Of a stretch of 64,000 bases of DNA, positions 11,153 through 24,250 are shown piece after piece. This DNA comes from Rhyacophila brunnea. Taxonomy: Eukaryota; Arthropoda; Insecta; Trichoptera; Rhyacophilidae. The translations under genes were made by a program, and so were the position numbers. The notes beneath the pieces are model-generated. The model worked only from the letters and a program-made list of their open reading frames with translations, was not told where the DNA came from and did not search any database. Within the stretch, counting starts at the first letter, position 1; every line of letters begins with the position of its first letter. Location of the stretch: NCBI GenBank assembly GCA_022495005.1, contig JAGYXB010000509.1, positions 186,001 to 250,000 on the forward strand, given 5' to 3'.

Positions 11153-13559
11153 GAAAAATGATATCATATACCTGAATAAAAAAGTTTGCTGTTTTCCACG
11201 AGTATCCACGGACGACAGTAACTTTTTGTAAATTAATCTATACCTATCTTAATTATTGACATTTAACGTGTAGGAACCAAAACGAATACCTACCTTCACT
11301 TACAAGCTGATGAAATAGCCTCACATTCGTTTGAAAAGACAATGTCCACCGTGTCGAAATGATTTTATTTCCAGATAGCAGTCTATATTCCTACAGAATT
11401 GTTGATTGTATCGTATGAATGTTGTTTTGTTATTCAAATGTTTGTTTGAAAACAAAAATTTTGCTGTCTTACAAAACGAAAGAACATTTTGAGACCGTTC
11501 TATTTTTAAATTCGGAATCTTGCATTATGGCAATATATTATACGAATCACCCATTTGTAAATGGGTTTTATTTTTACAGAGGTTTTAAATAATTATTAAT
11601 AGTTAAATTATTAACATTTTATTAGCAACTAACTGATTACATAATAATAAATGGTGTAAAAACGAATTAAGTATTATGGTTTCATGTAACAGTATGCAAG
11701 CAGAAATTTAAAAGAGAAAGGAAACGAAATAAAAAGTTTTATGAAAAATAACATGTATTGAATTATTATTTTGTTCCCGCAGAATAATTGGTTTCAAAGA
11801 TCATTTTTTCCTTATCTAGTCATTGACTTTTCTTTAAATAAAACGTGACTTTCTGTTCATGACATTTAATTTTTGAATATTATATGAAGTGAAATAAATA
11901 CGTGACCTTTTACACATAAAGTGTTTTTCTCTTATTTCAAAATGATGGTTTTGGAAGGCCCTTTACGTTTTTTTTATATTCTACGGAAAGTTTTACAACA
12001 GTTTCTCTAGTAAAACAGACAAGCATGGCATTACGTTCAAAGTTAGAATTCGGAAACGAGGGTATGCAGTTAATGTAGGGTAACCATGCTTTAAAACATT
12101 AAAATAATGTGTAAACCAAACCAAAACGTGACAGATCGTTTATATTCGATAACTCTGGTTTAACAATCATTTTCGTATCGTGGCTCACCCTTTCTAGTAG
12201 GAAAGTAACCTGTGCCCCCCACCACAACGTATAATATCATTTTAACATACTGTGAAATCACATCATAAAATACAACTTTATAAAATTTGGGTTATCATTT
12301 ATTTATCAATCATCATACATTTTCTCTCAGTCCGTTTATGTGTGCATGTGAATTAGCAATCATCGTATTTCCTTTCATGTAACATTATGTTCATATAATT
12401 TATCAGATGTTTGTAATAGTTTCGAACTATAATGCCATTCTTGGAATACGAGAAAATAAAACATAGATGATAAGAAAGAAGAGAAGAAAAACTGACTCGT
12501 ATAATTTTAAATTATCTATAAACGGTAAGATGTGGTAAAATTTTGGTCTTTGGTAAAATATTAATACATAGTTATCAACGGAGATCAATCTTCTACGGTA
12601 TGAAGGTCTACACTAGTTCCTCGTATCCCTCCCATTCCTTACTGTTTAGTTCCCTCGTATGTTTGATGAACATACAGTTTGATAATCCAATAGGTTAAAG
12701 AGTGGGTATCACGTTGAAAGACCACAAAAGAGAGCCAATAGACAAGAATGCATAATTATGCAGAAGAAAGATTTCTCGATGTAGATAGGTACATATTAAT
12801 AGACGTCATCAAACCGGATTTGTCAGATAAGATTTATAGAATTTCCCACACATAGACGTAAACTTTCCCATTTAGACGACAAAAATTATGGTAGTTCATA
12901 TGTATCAAGTTTTTTTAGTATAAAAGATTTACCAGATGAAAAGTGGTTGACACACGTTATTAAAAAAATAGAATACGTAACGACAATTTTTCAAGAAATG
13001 TTAGGCATTTCATCACAATTTAATAGTTGGCGACCCCCCAGAAATCACATCGACCGGTGGAGGGAGGGGATCCTGACACATGGGTTGAAACGCCGTTTTA
13101 TATATCATGCGGTTTTCTATATAATGGAATATTTATATCACTTAATATATTTTCATGACAGGTATGAATTTTAAAACCAATTAAAAATCCTATTACAAAC
13201 TTGTCAATACCTTACATAAATTCACAGAAACTGTTTGCACCAATGACATTAATATAGACGAAGCATCTGGGGAAAAAAATGACACTCACTTTTTTGTCGG
13301 GTCTGCCGAATGGCATAATCTGTTCCAACGCCATTACAATAAAGGTGATATTGCTATAAATTCCCGATGCGTGATATCGCATAATGGAAATTACGTCTAC
13401 CTATACATGTGCGAATGTCGCTATGCGCGAATTTACTTGCTGGCTACTGTATTGAGTGCGTTGTCCATTAATAATTTCAATGGTTTGCACACATTTGTTT
13501 ATTTGGGTGCCTGAAACGTCAACAGAAATTGTCATATGCCTTTATAACTAAAATAATAT

Positions 13560-14030
13560 GTATCTAATTGTTCTTCTCGTGCCATCCACCACCAGGGTCT
13601 CAGCTTTATTATAATGCTACCAGGATTAATTTGGTGGAGCTGTAAGTACTCGTATAATATAGGTTTTTAAACCATGAAATGCGGCGTCGTCCACTCAAAT
13701 ATTTACCGTTGATTTTTCCTTGGCTGATTCCCCAAGTTGGGGAATGCTGTACCTTTGTCCTCTCATCATATGAGTGAGGTTCTGTAGTTTTATGGTATTA
13801 ATTCAATACGGAACTCCTCTGATGCGTCTATACAGCCACATCTCGAAAGTCTTAACTCTCCGTGGCAACTCCTGGATCAGCGTCGTTATCTCCATACCAT
13901 AGTAATTATTTAACATTACAGCGAACTATACGCAGTCTCGTACCTAGGTTGAATTCTGGATTGCCAAAGAGGCGTCTTTTGAGAAAGGCATTCCTCGTTA
14001 TCTCAATTCTAGTTTTTATTTCCTGAAAAT
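13560..14030 (-). pseudogene. Degraded LINE reverse-transcriptase C-terminus
   Basis: Minus-strand translations across shifting frames give pieces such as IEITRNAFLK, VKTFEMWLYRRI and LTHMMRGQRY. These correspond in order to the post-RT region of a common insect LINE (E.SRIAMA..AF ... FEMW.YRRM ... LGH.MRG.RY). Frame breaks and stops are frequent. The left border, beginning TTCTTCTCGTGCCATCCACC, resembles the sequence at about 16482, probably the element's 3' end. Confidence 0.55.
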
Positions 14031-16479
14031 GGTCACATTTATCATTGACCCATATTCCTAAATATTATTTATAGTGTTTAATTAAGTTTTGTTGTGACGT
14101 GATTATAATAATATAACATTTGGGTTACGTTCCAAAAATTAATAGATTCGAATTTTCGAAAATATTCTGGAAATTTCAGAATGGAATTCTCTCAAACAAC
14201 AACAATAGAAAATTCACCGGGATATTTTGCCCGGAAAACGATGGGAAATAATGGCAACCCTTAAACACTACCGATTCTCAAATATCTACGTTGGAAATGT
14301 TACTTCAAACATACAAGCAAACATTGCCCCCATAAAGTTTTGGCTATGTAACCAAGTGACGTGGCAGGGGGTTTATGTACCTTCGTGTTGTTCTTCTAAT
14401 CAGTAATCAGTGAAGGGGCGATTATCCACTTGCTTTGCTGCCTACGGATTACCGATTATGGGAAAATAAGTGACGCATTTTTATTTACAGTGTTGCTCAT
14501 TCGCGTTATACTGTGATAGTACGCGGGTGACTGATTTACAATATGATAGCACAACAGACACAAATGTCACCATCCCGTCAGTATTGCCAACGTTCCGTTC
14601 CCTAAACATACTAAATATGTTTTGCAGGCGCTTCCATTGATGAAGAAAAATTCAAGGACCAACGGACGATCAACGAACTAGTAAAAAAGTCGAAATTTGA
14701 CAGTAGTTGTTATAACATAATTATCGTAATGTTTTCGTATAATCCCGAAATTTTGTGTTATTTACAATATGTAGATTTACATACCTAAGCAATATAAGAA
14801 TGAAAGCAACACAGATTTTATTGTTTTCTTTTAAGATTTTATAAATTAAAATACAATAATAATTGCTAAATATTTCATTTTCTTATAATTTAAATTAAAA
14901 AAATAATCAATAAAAAAGTTAAAAGAAATTAAAGGTTTTCTTTCTTCGAATGATTGTCTAGTACTGTCAGATTAAACTCATGTAATGGTTGACGGACGAA
15001 TTCTGGCAACTCGGCGAGTAAAAGGCAAGTAAGATCTAGGCAAGAACCGGAAGTCGCTAGTGCAGTTAAAAGTAGGAGAGGATTGTTGGTTCACAGTTTT
15101 AACACTTAGCCAAGGAGATTTTGGTGTACAGTACAAACCTGATCTGTGGATTTAGGGTGCCCCACGTGAAAAAAAATGTCGGAAGACTGTAAATCGTCTG
15201 ACTTGCGTGTCAATGGATCAGGGGCATTAGACTTTGACAGAAGTTATTGTGCCCAATTAGGTGGAAGTCTACCATGTATTCTGCAGTTTTAAATTGACAG
15301 GATACATTTGAAAATAAGCAATTATTCTTGCCAATAAAATCAAAGAATGAAAATGCAAGTGATCAAACCGTTTATAGAATATAGGATTTTTAATATAAAA
15401 ATATGACTACCCTATTCCATATTGATATTCATTGGAGATTATTTTAAAGCAGTGTTTCATGTTAGTATCTACCCATTTAGAGGCATATAGTTGACAACAA
15501 ATAATTATGAGATTTGCCTTTGTAAACAATTGAAAAAAATCCTATAAGAGTCAGATTAGCAACCCTTTGTAACCTCGTTTATTTTTTTAGTGTGCCAACA
15601 CTACGTTATTTTATTAAGTACCAAGGTATTTTTTTTCGAAAAAAGGTTACGTATTATTTATTATTCAGTAGCTACGACAGAAACTCAAAAATTCATAATG
15701 TAACACTCTCTCGAAATAAATGAGAAAGTGACCATTTAAATAATGAAATGATTCCGTTTATTTTTAAATTAATATTGATCAATAAATGAAGTAGAACTGT
15801 CATTTTAATATATTTGAAATACGTTTCAGAAGCTCTTCATACACAGAATACTAGTATATATGAAGTGAAATTGTTTATTATTTACCCAACATCGGAACAC
15901 AGGGCAAGCACAAGTTCGCGCCATTTTTATTTTTATATCTCGCGATTTCCGCAATGTGAGACCTGTAGAATGTAAAACAAATAAATACTCGTACATAAAA
16001 TAGGCTTATATTACCCGTTTATAATATATTTTTATACTTATTAAAAAGCTAAAATGGAATAATTTACGAACATTTTTATTTTATGCTGGCAACACGCTTG
16101 TGTACTGATAATGCTTGTGATAATGTACTTACGGTGTTTGAATAAAGAAGTGTGAGTAATGCCAAATGTCATGGTTCACTTCATACGTTGAAGTGATACT
16201 TGGAAAATTTCATGAACTCATTTTGTTTTACGGGAGCTAAAAACAGCCCTCCCTTATAAATATTAAAAATACCACAAATCAATATTTTCCCGCTGAGCGC
16301 TAATTAAAAATATATACAAAAACCTACATGTTTTTTTTGTTAAGTAAACAAACTGATATACCTAGGCTTTTTATATATTTTATAAGCGATCTCTGATATG
16401 AAACGGTTTACAATCTTAATCTCTAAGTTATTGGTGGAAATACATTGTATTTATTAAAATACAATGCTTGCTTATAATA

Positions 16480-16600
16480 TTCTTCTTCTTGTACCATCCC
16501 CTATCAGAGGTCCCCATCCGGAACAGTTCGTTGCAATCACGTAGATTCTTTAGCTACGAAATGCGCTATCTTTATCTACCACGTTTGGTTGTATACTAAG
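16480..16600 (-). mobile_element. LINE 3'-end scrap
   Basis: TTCTTCTTGTACCATCCCC and the following bases resemble the left edge of the LINE fragment at 13560. Probably a 3'-terminal remnant of the same family. Too short to classify further. Confidence 0.35.
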
Positions 16601-16671
16601 CTCAATGTCTCACATTATTACGAATTATAGATACAGTTATATAGGGATGTTGATTAAACCAGTCTTTAAGT

Positions 16672-16809
16672 TTAGAGCCCTTACACATTCGCGTTTTTTA
16701 GAAGCGCCACAATAGTGACGCATACGAAAAGTGGCGCCACCATTCGTGGATCACGCATATGATGGCGTCTTTGGTGCTTCTAAAAACATCAATGTGTAAG
16801 GTGGCTTAA
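16672..16809. mobile_element. Small TTAA-type MITE
   Basis: A 138-bp element with imperfect inverted ends. The right end reads TTAAGCCACCTTACACATT on the minus strand, and the left end reads TTAGAGCCCTTACACATT. Both continue into a shared TTTTTAGAAGC block. One TTAA is intact, the other has decayed. Confidence 0.65.
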
Positions 16810-17350
16810 GGTAGAAACATAATAATGTAATCGCGTCACGTGAGTTCACGGTTCTACGGGCAAAAAGTTCGCAATGTCGTTTTACTTGGAATTAAAAAAT
16901 GTATCAAAATCACACTGAAGTCAGAATGTCCTATAAGTAGTAAGACATTTATATTATATACGTTCAATCTTGGAAATACACAAGTTTAATGGAGTAAATA
17001 ATATTGTAATATAAATAATAATGTGAATTTAATATGAGATTGCTGTTTTTGATAGTAAAGACATAATGAATGGATTAGCGTGATTTAAAATAGTAAAGCA
17101 AATACCTAATCATGGTGTACTTATGGCCCTTCCGCTTCATAAATCTAATTAGTCAGCCAAATATGAAACTGCCGTAAAACGTATGATATCATGGTGGAAT
17201 TACTTTGTTAAAAGTGCGAAGCATTGTTTTTTTCCAATCCTTCTCATTTTTAATAATTTATGTGAAAAAATAAAATGAATCGGCTACCTACACATGGGTA
17301 TAAATCAAACTTCATTCAAACTCAGTTTATTTCTAATGCAGTTATTTTTT

Positions 17351-17598
17351 GACGATGGCCGCGTGGATTAAGCGCCGGTCTATGAGTGTCGAGGGTCCCA
17401 GGTTCGAATCTTGGGTCTGGCAAGTTGACATATTGTTTTTCAATTTGTGCATGAGTCAGAGTATGGTCCTAATAGGTTGAGCAAGTGGCTGACATCCATT
17501 TCTCGTAAAAATAAAATCTGTTAATACAAACCTCCACTCTGTGGAGGCCCATATGATCCTATTAGGATCGGAAATGGTCAAAAGAAAGAAGAAAAAGA
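17351..17598 (+). mobile_element. tRNA-derived SINE, family S1, copy 1
   Basis: A tRNA Leu/Ser-like head (GATGGCCGCGTGGATTAAGC as box A region, GGTTCGAATCTTGGG as box B) is followed by a unique body containing AGCAAGTGGCTGACATCCAT and an A/G-rich tail. A close copy lies at 50207-50453 and a worn one at 20890-21065. The tRNA-like head carries internal RNA polymerase III promoter boxes but is not a functional tRNA gene. Confidence 0.8.
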
Positions 17599-17639
17599 AG
17601 TTATTTTTTATTAAAAGTATTTTTCTGTTATAATTTCGC

Positions 17640-17760
17640 TTTTATTTTATTTTCCATAAAAATTGATAAAAAAATCAATCCCGAAATCCCGGGATTATGT
17701 TTATCAATCCCGGGATTTATAGGTATCGAAAATAGCTCGGGATTGGAATCCCTAGTCGTA
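17640..17760. repeat. Palindromic fragment with CCCGGGATT words
   Basis: Several AATCCCGGGATT-type palindromes occur, ending GCTCGGGATTGGAATCCCTAG. It resembles the termini of the hAT-like element at 33203-34690. Probably a deleted copy. Confidence 0.45.
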
Positions 17761-18189
17761 GCAGAACGCCCATATTTTACATATTTCTTTCTTCTATTTT
17801 TTATCTATATATTATGTCCTGCAAATGTATGTTGATCACCAACATAAAGGCACTTGAAAAGAAGAATCTGGTAGTTATATATAAGTACATATCTAATTAT
17901 TAGATTATTGTTACAATTCTACTATTATCCGTACCTTAAGAGGACGTTCTACAGAAATGGCCTTGAGAATTGAAAATATGATTTTTTAACATGTGGTCCA
18001 TAATATCTGGTCTACTAGTTAATATAAAAAGGTCGTGTCAAAGTTGTTTGTGTTAATAAATTTTCTCTGTGACTGATCCGACTCATATTTCACATTTATT
18101 TCATCAGGGCTGTCGAAGACATAAATCATAATATATATTTATAATTTTAAATTTTTATTTATAATATATATTATTTAAGTTTTGTGCAT

Positions 18190-18343
18190 CTAATGCCGGG
18201 TCCACACTGGCAACAAGTTAATTTGCTGGCAACCTCGTTAGATTTTACGATAATTATTGTAAAATTTCTTAAGCAATTATGGTAAGTATCGTAAAATTTA
18301 ATGAGGTTGCCAGCAACTTGTTGCCAGTGTGGAAATGGCTTAA
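18190..18343. mobile_element. TTAA-type palindromic MITE
   Basis: A 154-bp element. The left end CTAATGCCGGGTCCACACTGG and the right end (minus) TTAAGCCATTTCCACACTGG lead into inverted arms of about 50 bp containing CAACAAGTT and TTTTACGATA. The interior is a short AT spacer. Confidence 0.7.
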
Positions 18344-18959
18344 TATCCACTGTGGTTCACGTAGTGGCATGGACCTGGGGTTAGCTAATTCAGGAAGTCA
18401 ACACCCATGATAGAATTTTTTCCAGTTTTGGTTGCATTATATTCCAAAACTCTTCTGTAAAAATCGTTTCCGAGTTTATAAATGGAAATTTCTCGGTGTA
18501 CATAGTAAACAAACCTACGAATAAAAAAAGACAAAAAGGAACATACTGATTCATCGCAGTAAAATCTGGTAATCAAATTCGCCATTTTGAAAAGCGACGA
18601 TTTTGCGTAAACAAATATCACGTGGTCTGTACGTGTGCGGCAAACTTCGAATGTGTTTGTAATTTTGTGCAAAGTGCGAATGTAATGTTTTCAAATAATT
18701 GATATGGATTAATTATACCATCGTATTATTTTCTCGAAATCATAAACATACTATAATAGTATTTGAGTATCAACCTATGTTCAATTTGAATTGGGTTATA
18801 ATAATAATATATAATAATAATATACCCGTATATATATCAATAGTATGTTTGCTACAAAATCCACCCAAGTTATCAGTACGTACTTGCACAGGTTTGATTA
18901 AAAACCATGATGAAATTAACATTTAAAAAATATGAATGCTTAATATTATTTTGACAGCC

Positions 18960-19420
18960 CTGTTTTCTGATCGGCTTCATGTCGCAGGTGTTCATAAAAT
19001 AATAATAATTCTCCGCGCGGCAGAAATTATCAGTAATAATAATAATATTTCTTGAAATAAAATCTCCGATGATTAGTGATTTTTGCGAAAAGATCGATTT
19101 AAATTGACGTAGTTACGACGCCGAGGTTCTTTTTATACTAAATTATATTTGAACGGCGGGCTCTTCAGCGGGCCCTTAATGTATTTTTAATAATAAACGA
19201 CCGTGGTGCCTAATCGTCAATAATTAATGTCCACACATTTAATTGGTTGACCGGAAATTGGGTGGAAAAAGACCCTCACCCTCGTAAAGCATAATAAATG
19301 CTGTGACGTCATTCACTCGATTCACATTTCCGGAAAACTTGCGATGTCGGAGCCAATATGTCGCCTCGCGTTGGTAGTGTAGGTAGCTGTAGCGTGCGGT
19401 GTCTTACTTGTAGGAATGCT
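18960..19420. promoter_or_regulatory. Non-repetitive, less AT-rich island in intron 1 (candidate regulatory element)
   Basis: Unlike its surroundings, this block shows no transposon ends and is richer in G+C. It carries a perfect TGACGTCA (CRE-type) at about 19303. No coding frame or splice pattern is evident. Regulatory function is inferred only from composition and the motif. Confidence 0.25.
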
Positions 19421-19878
19421 GGTGCTTTTTATACATAAATTATTCACTTAATATTTTATTACTAGTTGGATCATGGCGAGTGATCCATTGGTGTGATTTA
19501 TTGAGAAGTTGTAACTCTGCGATAGTCTAAACATATTTAAATAATGTCAATAATAACAATGACGTAATGTACAACCTACAGAACCATTATAAGTCGTGAA
19601 GTTTAATCAAATTTACTATAAACATTATGATACCAATAATGTGCATTAAAGTTGGTCACGTTTGATTTTTATAGCGGTCATTAAATATATCATCGAATTC
19701 TTGGTCTATGGTGGCTGGTGATCATCACCCACATGCGCTTATATAAAACCATTTGAAGGTCTCAGTCGCAATTGGGGCTTAGATTTTTTTATAAAGTAAA
19801 CAATATTGAATTAATTAGTTGTAATCCAAATGGTAATTAAGGTAGGTACTTACTTTAAGTAAATTTTATAATTCGACC

Positions 19879-20354
19879 CAGTGTTGCCAACCGTAATTTT
19901 AGTATTTGTACTATAATTTTGGTCCGCGTACTATGTACAAATAAAACAGGTATAGTACGCCCAAAATACTATAATTTTGAAAATCAGAAAAAAATATGTA
20001 AATAGTACTAAAATTTCAATATTTTCGTTCAATAAATTGGTGCAAAGTACTATAATTTTGCAATATAAGAAGATTTGGAAAACTTGGAAAAAAATTGCTC
20101 GAAAAACGTAAAAAAATCCCTTGACTGGTTTAAAATGAAATTTCTTGAATTCTTAAGTAAGCATTTTTGGTCGGAAGAGGTACCTAAATAAAAAAGGGTC
20201 TCGGAGTTTCTCAAATTCTCCGTTATTTTTTTTCTGAGAAACAAAAAAACCTATGCATTTTCAACAGATGACAACGCGTACTATATTTTTCCCCAAATAC
20301 TATAATTTTGGAGGCTCTGTACTATAATTCCACTTTGAAAAGATGGCAACACTG
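19879..20354. mobile_element. hAT-like non-autonomous element C, uninterrupted copy
   Basis: A 476-bp element with ends CAGTGTTGCCAACCG and GATGGCAACACTG, flanked by a perfect 8-bp duplication ATTCGACC (19871-19878 and 20355-20362). The interior repeats ACTATAATTTT words. A second copy at 43429-45143 is split by a mariner, and this copy shows the empty site. Confidence 0.85.
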
Positions 20355-20362
20355 ATTCGACC

Positions 20363-20382
20363 TAACCTAACCTAACCTAATA
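20363..20382. repeat. Short (TTAGG)n-type tract
   Basis: About three to four CCTAA units immediately follow the target duplication of the hAT-like element. This is the insect telomere repeat unit, here as a short interstitial tract. Confidence 0.6.
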
Positions 20383-20889
20383 TTGATAAACAATATTGTA
20401 ATGTGGGAATGTTTGGGAGCACTAAAGCTATTTATGTAATATGTATATTTTATTAGAAAAAGTTTTTCCAAGTTATGTATTTTTAATGAAAAATGCCACA
20501 TTCTTAAATTTTCTATATAATATTACAGTGTCGGATAGAAAATATTTAAATTAAAAAGCTACGTATTCTTATTGTGTCGAAGTATGCAAGCCTTTTCGTG
20601 TTTTTTTTTTATAAATGTTTTGGAGAAATGAAATATTTAGTGAACCGGTATTTTTGATAAATATTTTTTGGTTTACAATAAAATTCCTGAAAAAAACCTG
20701 CTTATCAGAACTCGTGTTTTTCGCGGTGTCAGCCACGAGGCCCTCCTTCGAGGTTTGCTACTTTGATATTCCTTTAGATCGTAAGCTTCAGAATTATGTA
20801 TAAACATATCGGTCGGCGTGATATATCCGAAGAATTTAAGTTTTCTTTGATTCGTTCTATTTTCTCATATATATTTCACACTTTAGACG

Positions 20890-21065
20890 TGGTTCTCGGA
20901 TTCGAATCCCGGGATTGGTAAATTCTCAAATTGTTTAATGTGTGTTTTAACCTAGTGGATGGACCTAATACTTTGAGCAAGTAGTTAACATCATTTTTTA
21001 CAGAATTATTTATATTTAGAATTAGTACAAAACGCATTGTGCTCTTCATAGTGGAAACTTTTCTC
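20890..21065 (+). mobile_element. Worn tRNA-derived SINE, family S1, copy 3
   Basis: The box B-like GATTCGAATCCCGGG is followed by GGACCTAATACTTTGAGCAA, corresponding to the S1 body. The box A region is lost. Confidence 0.6.
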
Positions 21066-22984
21066 GTTGCAATATCTTTTCTTCAATCTATTTTTTTACA
21101 TATTTGTAATCAATGTAACTGTGTGTTTTATTTAATAAATAAAATAATGACAATACAAAAATAACTGCATACCCCCCAACAATATACATATTAGAAAAAT
21201 CACCTCTATCGCATGCCAGTTGAAATATTTACAAACCAAGCTTCCGAAGCTAGGCTACAGTAAAACTCGATCCATGCAAATGTTTTTTCTACTTTGCAAG
21301 ATTTTCGTCCGAAAATTAAAATCAACTTCCGTACCGTTTTTTCCCATACCTACGTATCATTAGTTCAGTGATTTCTAACCGGACTCGAGAGCAGTGCCAG
21401 TGGTCCCGAAAGAATTTGTGGAAAGTTTTTGGTAATAATTAAAGGTTTTACATGACCTATATTTAAAGAATTAAGTATTTTGGAAATGTTGTTTGATTAG
21501 CATCAAATGCATCTTTGAAGTATCTACCAAGCGAGAGTTGTAGTAGTTAGAAGACAAAATTTTGTGGCAACAATAGATGAAAGAATAAAATTAGAGGAAT
21601 TGAGTAGTCAATGATAAATGTCGAAGTTATAATTTATGGACTTACCACCAGAGACAATCAGCGCAGTTAGGTAGCTTATGCTTTATTAGTAGTTGGAAAA
21701 TTGAGGAAGAAATGCGAACGATTCATCCTTTGAGAGTAGATTCCGCGGAGATTACAATTTTATAATGATTTTGTTTATTCTTCCGTAGAATCAGCATCGC
21801 ATTCAAATCTTGATATTCAGTATGTGAATACAGAGAACTCTCAATGTCACTAACTAACTACTACTAACTGACTGCACTGACTACTGACTAACTGAACCAG
21901 TTCAATACCTTTTTCTTTTCTCTCTAATTTGTTTATTTAAGCACCACGGTGCATGGTTGTTACAGCAGTGCCGTACGACTCCGTATCGGGATAGCAAAGT
22001 GAGGGCGTACAAGCTTTTCTTTCGGACACGTTTTAATCTTCATGAAAGGTGACCCTGTATATGTGCGGCGGCTGTAGGTACATACATGATGGGTGGAGAT
22101 AGGGAACCTAAAATCAGTGTATGTATCCATTTAAGATAGCTATGCAGGAATAATAAATTGGAGAAGGTAATAAATAGCTTCCACAAAATTTGAGGCTTCA
22201 GATAGTTATAGGCGGCAATTTGAGTTTGATTATGGTCGGTACTATTATATCGACTGTGGAAAAGAAAAAGGGCGTAATACACACAAATCAAATTTTTGTG
22301 GTGTTCGGTCAATGTTAAAATACAAAATAGACACAATCTTAAAGTGCATGATAATTAATAATTTGGTTTTTATATCCCTAATCTGATATTAATTATTGAG
22401 TTAATTAAAAAAAAAAAAACAACAAAAAAGATAGTTCAGACGTTTTTCGCACGTCATTATTTCTTTTTTAAAATTGCTAGCTAAATTAAGATAATAATCG
22501 GCATTTTCAGTTTACATCTTTTGGACACGGCGTGTATTTAGTCGTGTACAACGTTATTTTGTAATAAAAACCTTTTTTGAAAAAGCCCAGGGTTACGCCC
22601 GTTTTCCTTTCTACAGTCAATATCATATTATCACAATATCACTACTTGCTGATTTATACGTCTTTTCTTTGTAATTTACCCCTCTGGAACTTGATAGGCG
22701 TCATCTGGGTTCTAGGCTCGAAGAGATCTTGTTGAACATCACTGAATTAGTCAGAGAATAAATGTATAATTCCCTAATGAATATAATTTGCGTCCATCAT
22801 TTTGATAATAAAGAGCCAGGTAAAGCAATAATAAGTGGGTTGGCTTCCCGAAACAACGAACAAAGGTAGACAATAAAATAAAAGATAAAAATGATGAATT
22901 ACCCCGTCGGTACACACCATTAACGCCAGCCTATATTATTATTTCGGAAGTTATCTTTTGAAACCGAAAGTAATATTTTTTGCG

Positions 22985-23060
22985 ACGCTGGTATTTATTA
23001 ATGGGTATCATTATCATTATCTTACCGCTTATTATCCATATTATCATTTATCGAAATCGG
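22985..23060. promoter_or_regulatory. Cluster of GATA/TTATC motifs
   Basis: Six or more TATC/TTATC words lie within about 75 bp (…TATCATTATCATTATCTTA…). GATA factors bind such sites in insect enhancers. A chance AT-rich cluster is possible. Confidence 0.25.
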
Positions 23061-23740
23061 TCACTATCAAAGCGTTAATACGGGAAAGCATTTTCATTCA
23101 TTATAATCGATATTGATAAGTTAAATGGGACGATTTTCAACTTAACGGAAGATCAATTTGAAAAATGAATTTATTACGTAATAACTGTTTTTTTAGAATT
23201 TTTAAAGATGCCAATATTTTTTACTCGGTTTTTTTCTTGTTTTTGAATTTTGTAGATCTGTAAATGCTTAAATATTTATTTACACCAGACACGTTCGACG
23301 CATCGATCGCACGATATTCTCGTATGAATCGACTATAGAATATAGATGAATTATAGGGTAATGGTATTGGTTTAAGTTTCAGAAAATAAAATTCCGTTCA
23401 AAATTAAAGTCGATAACCATTTTAATCTCCCCTTACTGAAAACTTTTCTTCGATACGATCAAATTAATTAATTAATTAAGTCGAAAGCTTCTTTAAAGCT
23501 CATCATTCCAATTTTTTCAAAGATTTTAAAAATCGTGTTTATAGATTTTTTGTCTACAGCTACATATATATAAAATTGGAGGTAAGTAATTCTGCACGGA
23601 CCTGGATGGAGGCAGATGCGGGAGGTAGCTAAAACCCACATATGGTTTTAACGCGAGGAAGAAGAATAGCATACATCTAAAAAATATATCATTGTTGAAA
23701 CCGTTCCGCGACGTATTCAAAATGCCAAGCAGCCCATAGG

Positions 23741-24062
23741 CTAAGAGCGTACTTCAGTGAAACAGTAGAGGTGTCCGCACGTCGATTTGTTTTGTCATGG
23801 CGTCGGATGAAAATATTCTTAAATCGTGTAAAGGTGACAACAATAAAGATAAAACTTTACGTATAGGTATATTTAAAAAAGAAAACATGTCAATGAATAT
23901 ACTATTATTATTAGTAATATAACAATACACATAACACTAAATGGACGCATGTTGGATTTTTATGACAAATTATATTTCGTTCGGCACGCGTAATTTGCAC
24001 AATATGCGCATCGCTTAGCCACGATCGTTTTAGACCATGTCTCTACTGAAGTATAGCCTTAA
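23741..24062. mobile_element. TTAA-type MITE family D, copy 1
   Basis: A 322-bp element. The right end (minus) reads TTAAGGCTATACTTCAGTAG and the left end reads GAGCGTACTTCAGTGAAAC, with a decayed CTAA in place of TTAA. The interior matches copies at 37686, 40817 and 45617. It ends about 190 bp before Rgl exon 2. Confidence 0.8.
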
Positions 24063-24250
24063 AAATGTTTGACTTGGCTTATTTGATCGACGATTTCGAA
24101 TAACTGCACTTCGCACAAACGTCGTAGGTAAACTCTTTATAAACGGCAAAGTATTTGGTATCTATGGTACGGTAAAATGATGCTTATAAAGTTTACCCTC
24201 TGTATAATTGCAGTAATATAATGTAATATAACATTTTTTTATTTTTTCAG

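Larger units (their letters stand above)
5377..24250 (+). other. Rgl: Rgl intron 1
   Basis: An 18.9-kb intron with GTAAGT and CAG ends. It carries the MITEs, hAT-like elements, SINEs, LINE scraps and THAP exon listed separately. The stretches 11160-13550, 14030-16470, 20385-20880 and 21070-22900 hold nothing I can name beyond AT-rich sequence, a run of ACTA/ACTG words near 21845-21900 and small unconvincing open frames. Confidence 0.85.

Noticed and set aside
14630..14790. Exon-like stretch after TTTTGCAG (ASIDEEKFKDQRTINELVKK)
   Set aside because: The acceptor-like site and open frame are suggestive, but there is no donor of quality, no family match and no partner exon.
18385..18672. 95-codon minus-strand open frame in intron 1
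   Set aside because: No recognisable domain and no splice or codon pattern; adjacent to a MITE. Left unannotated.
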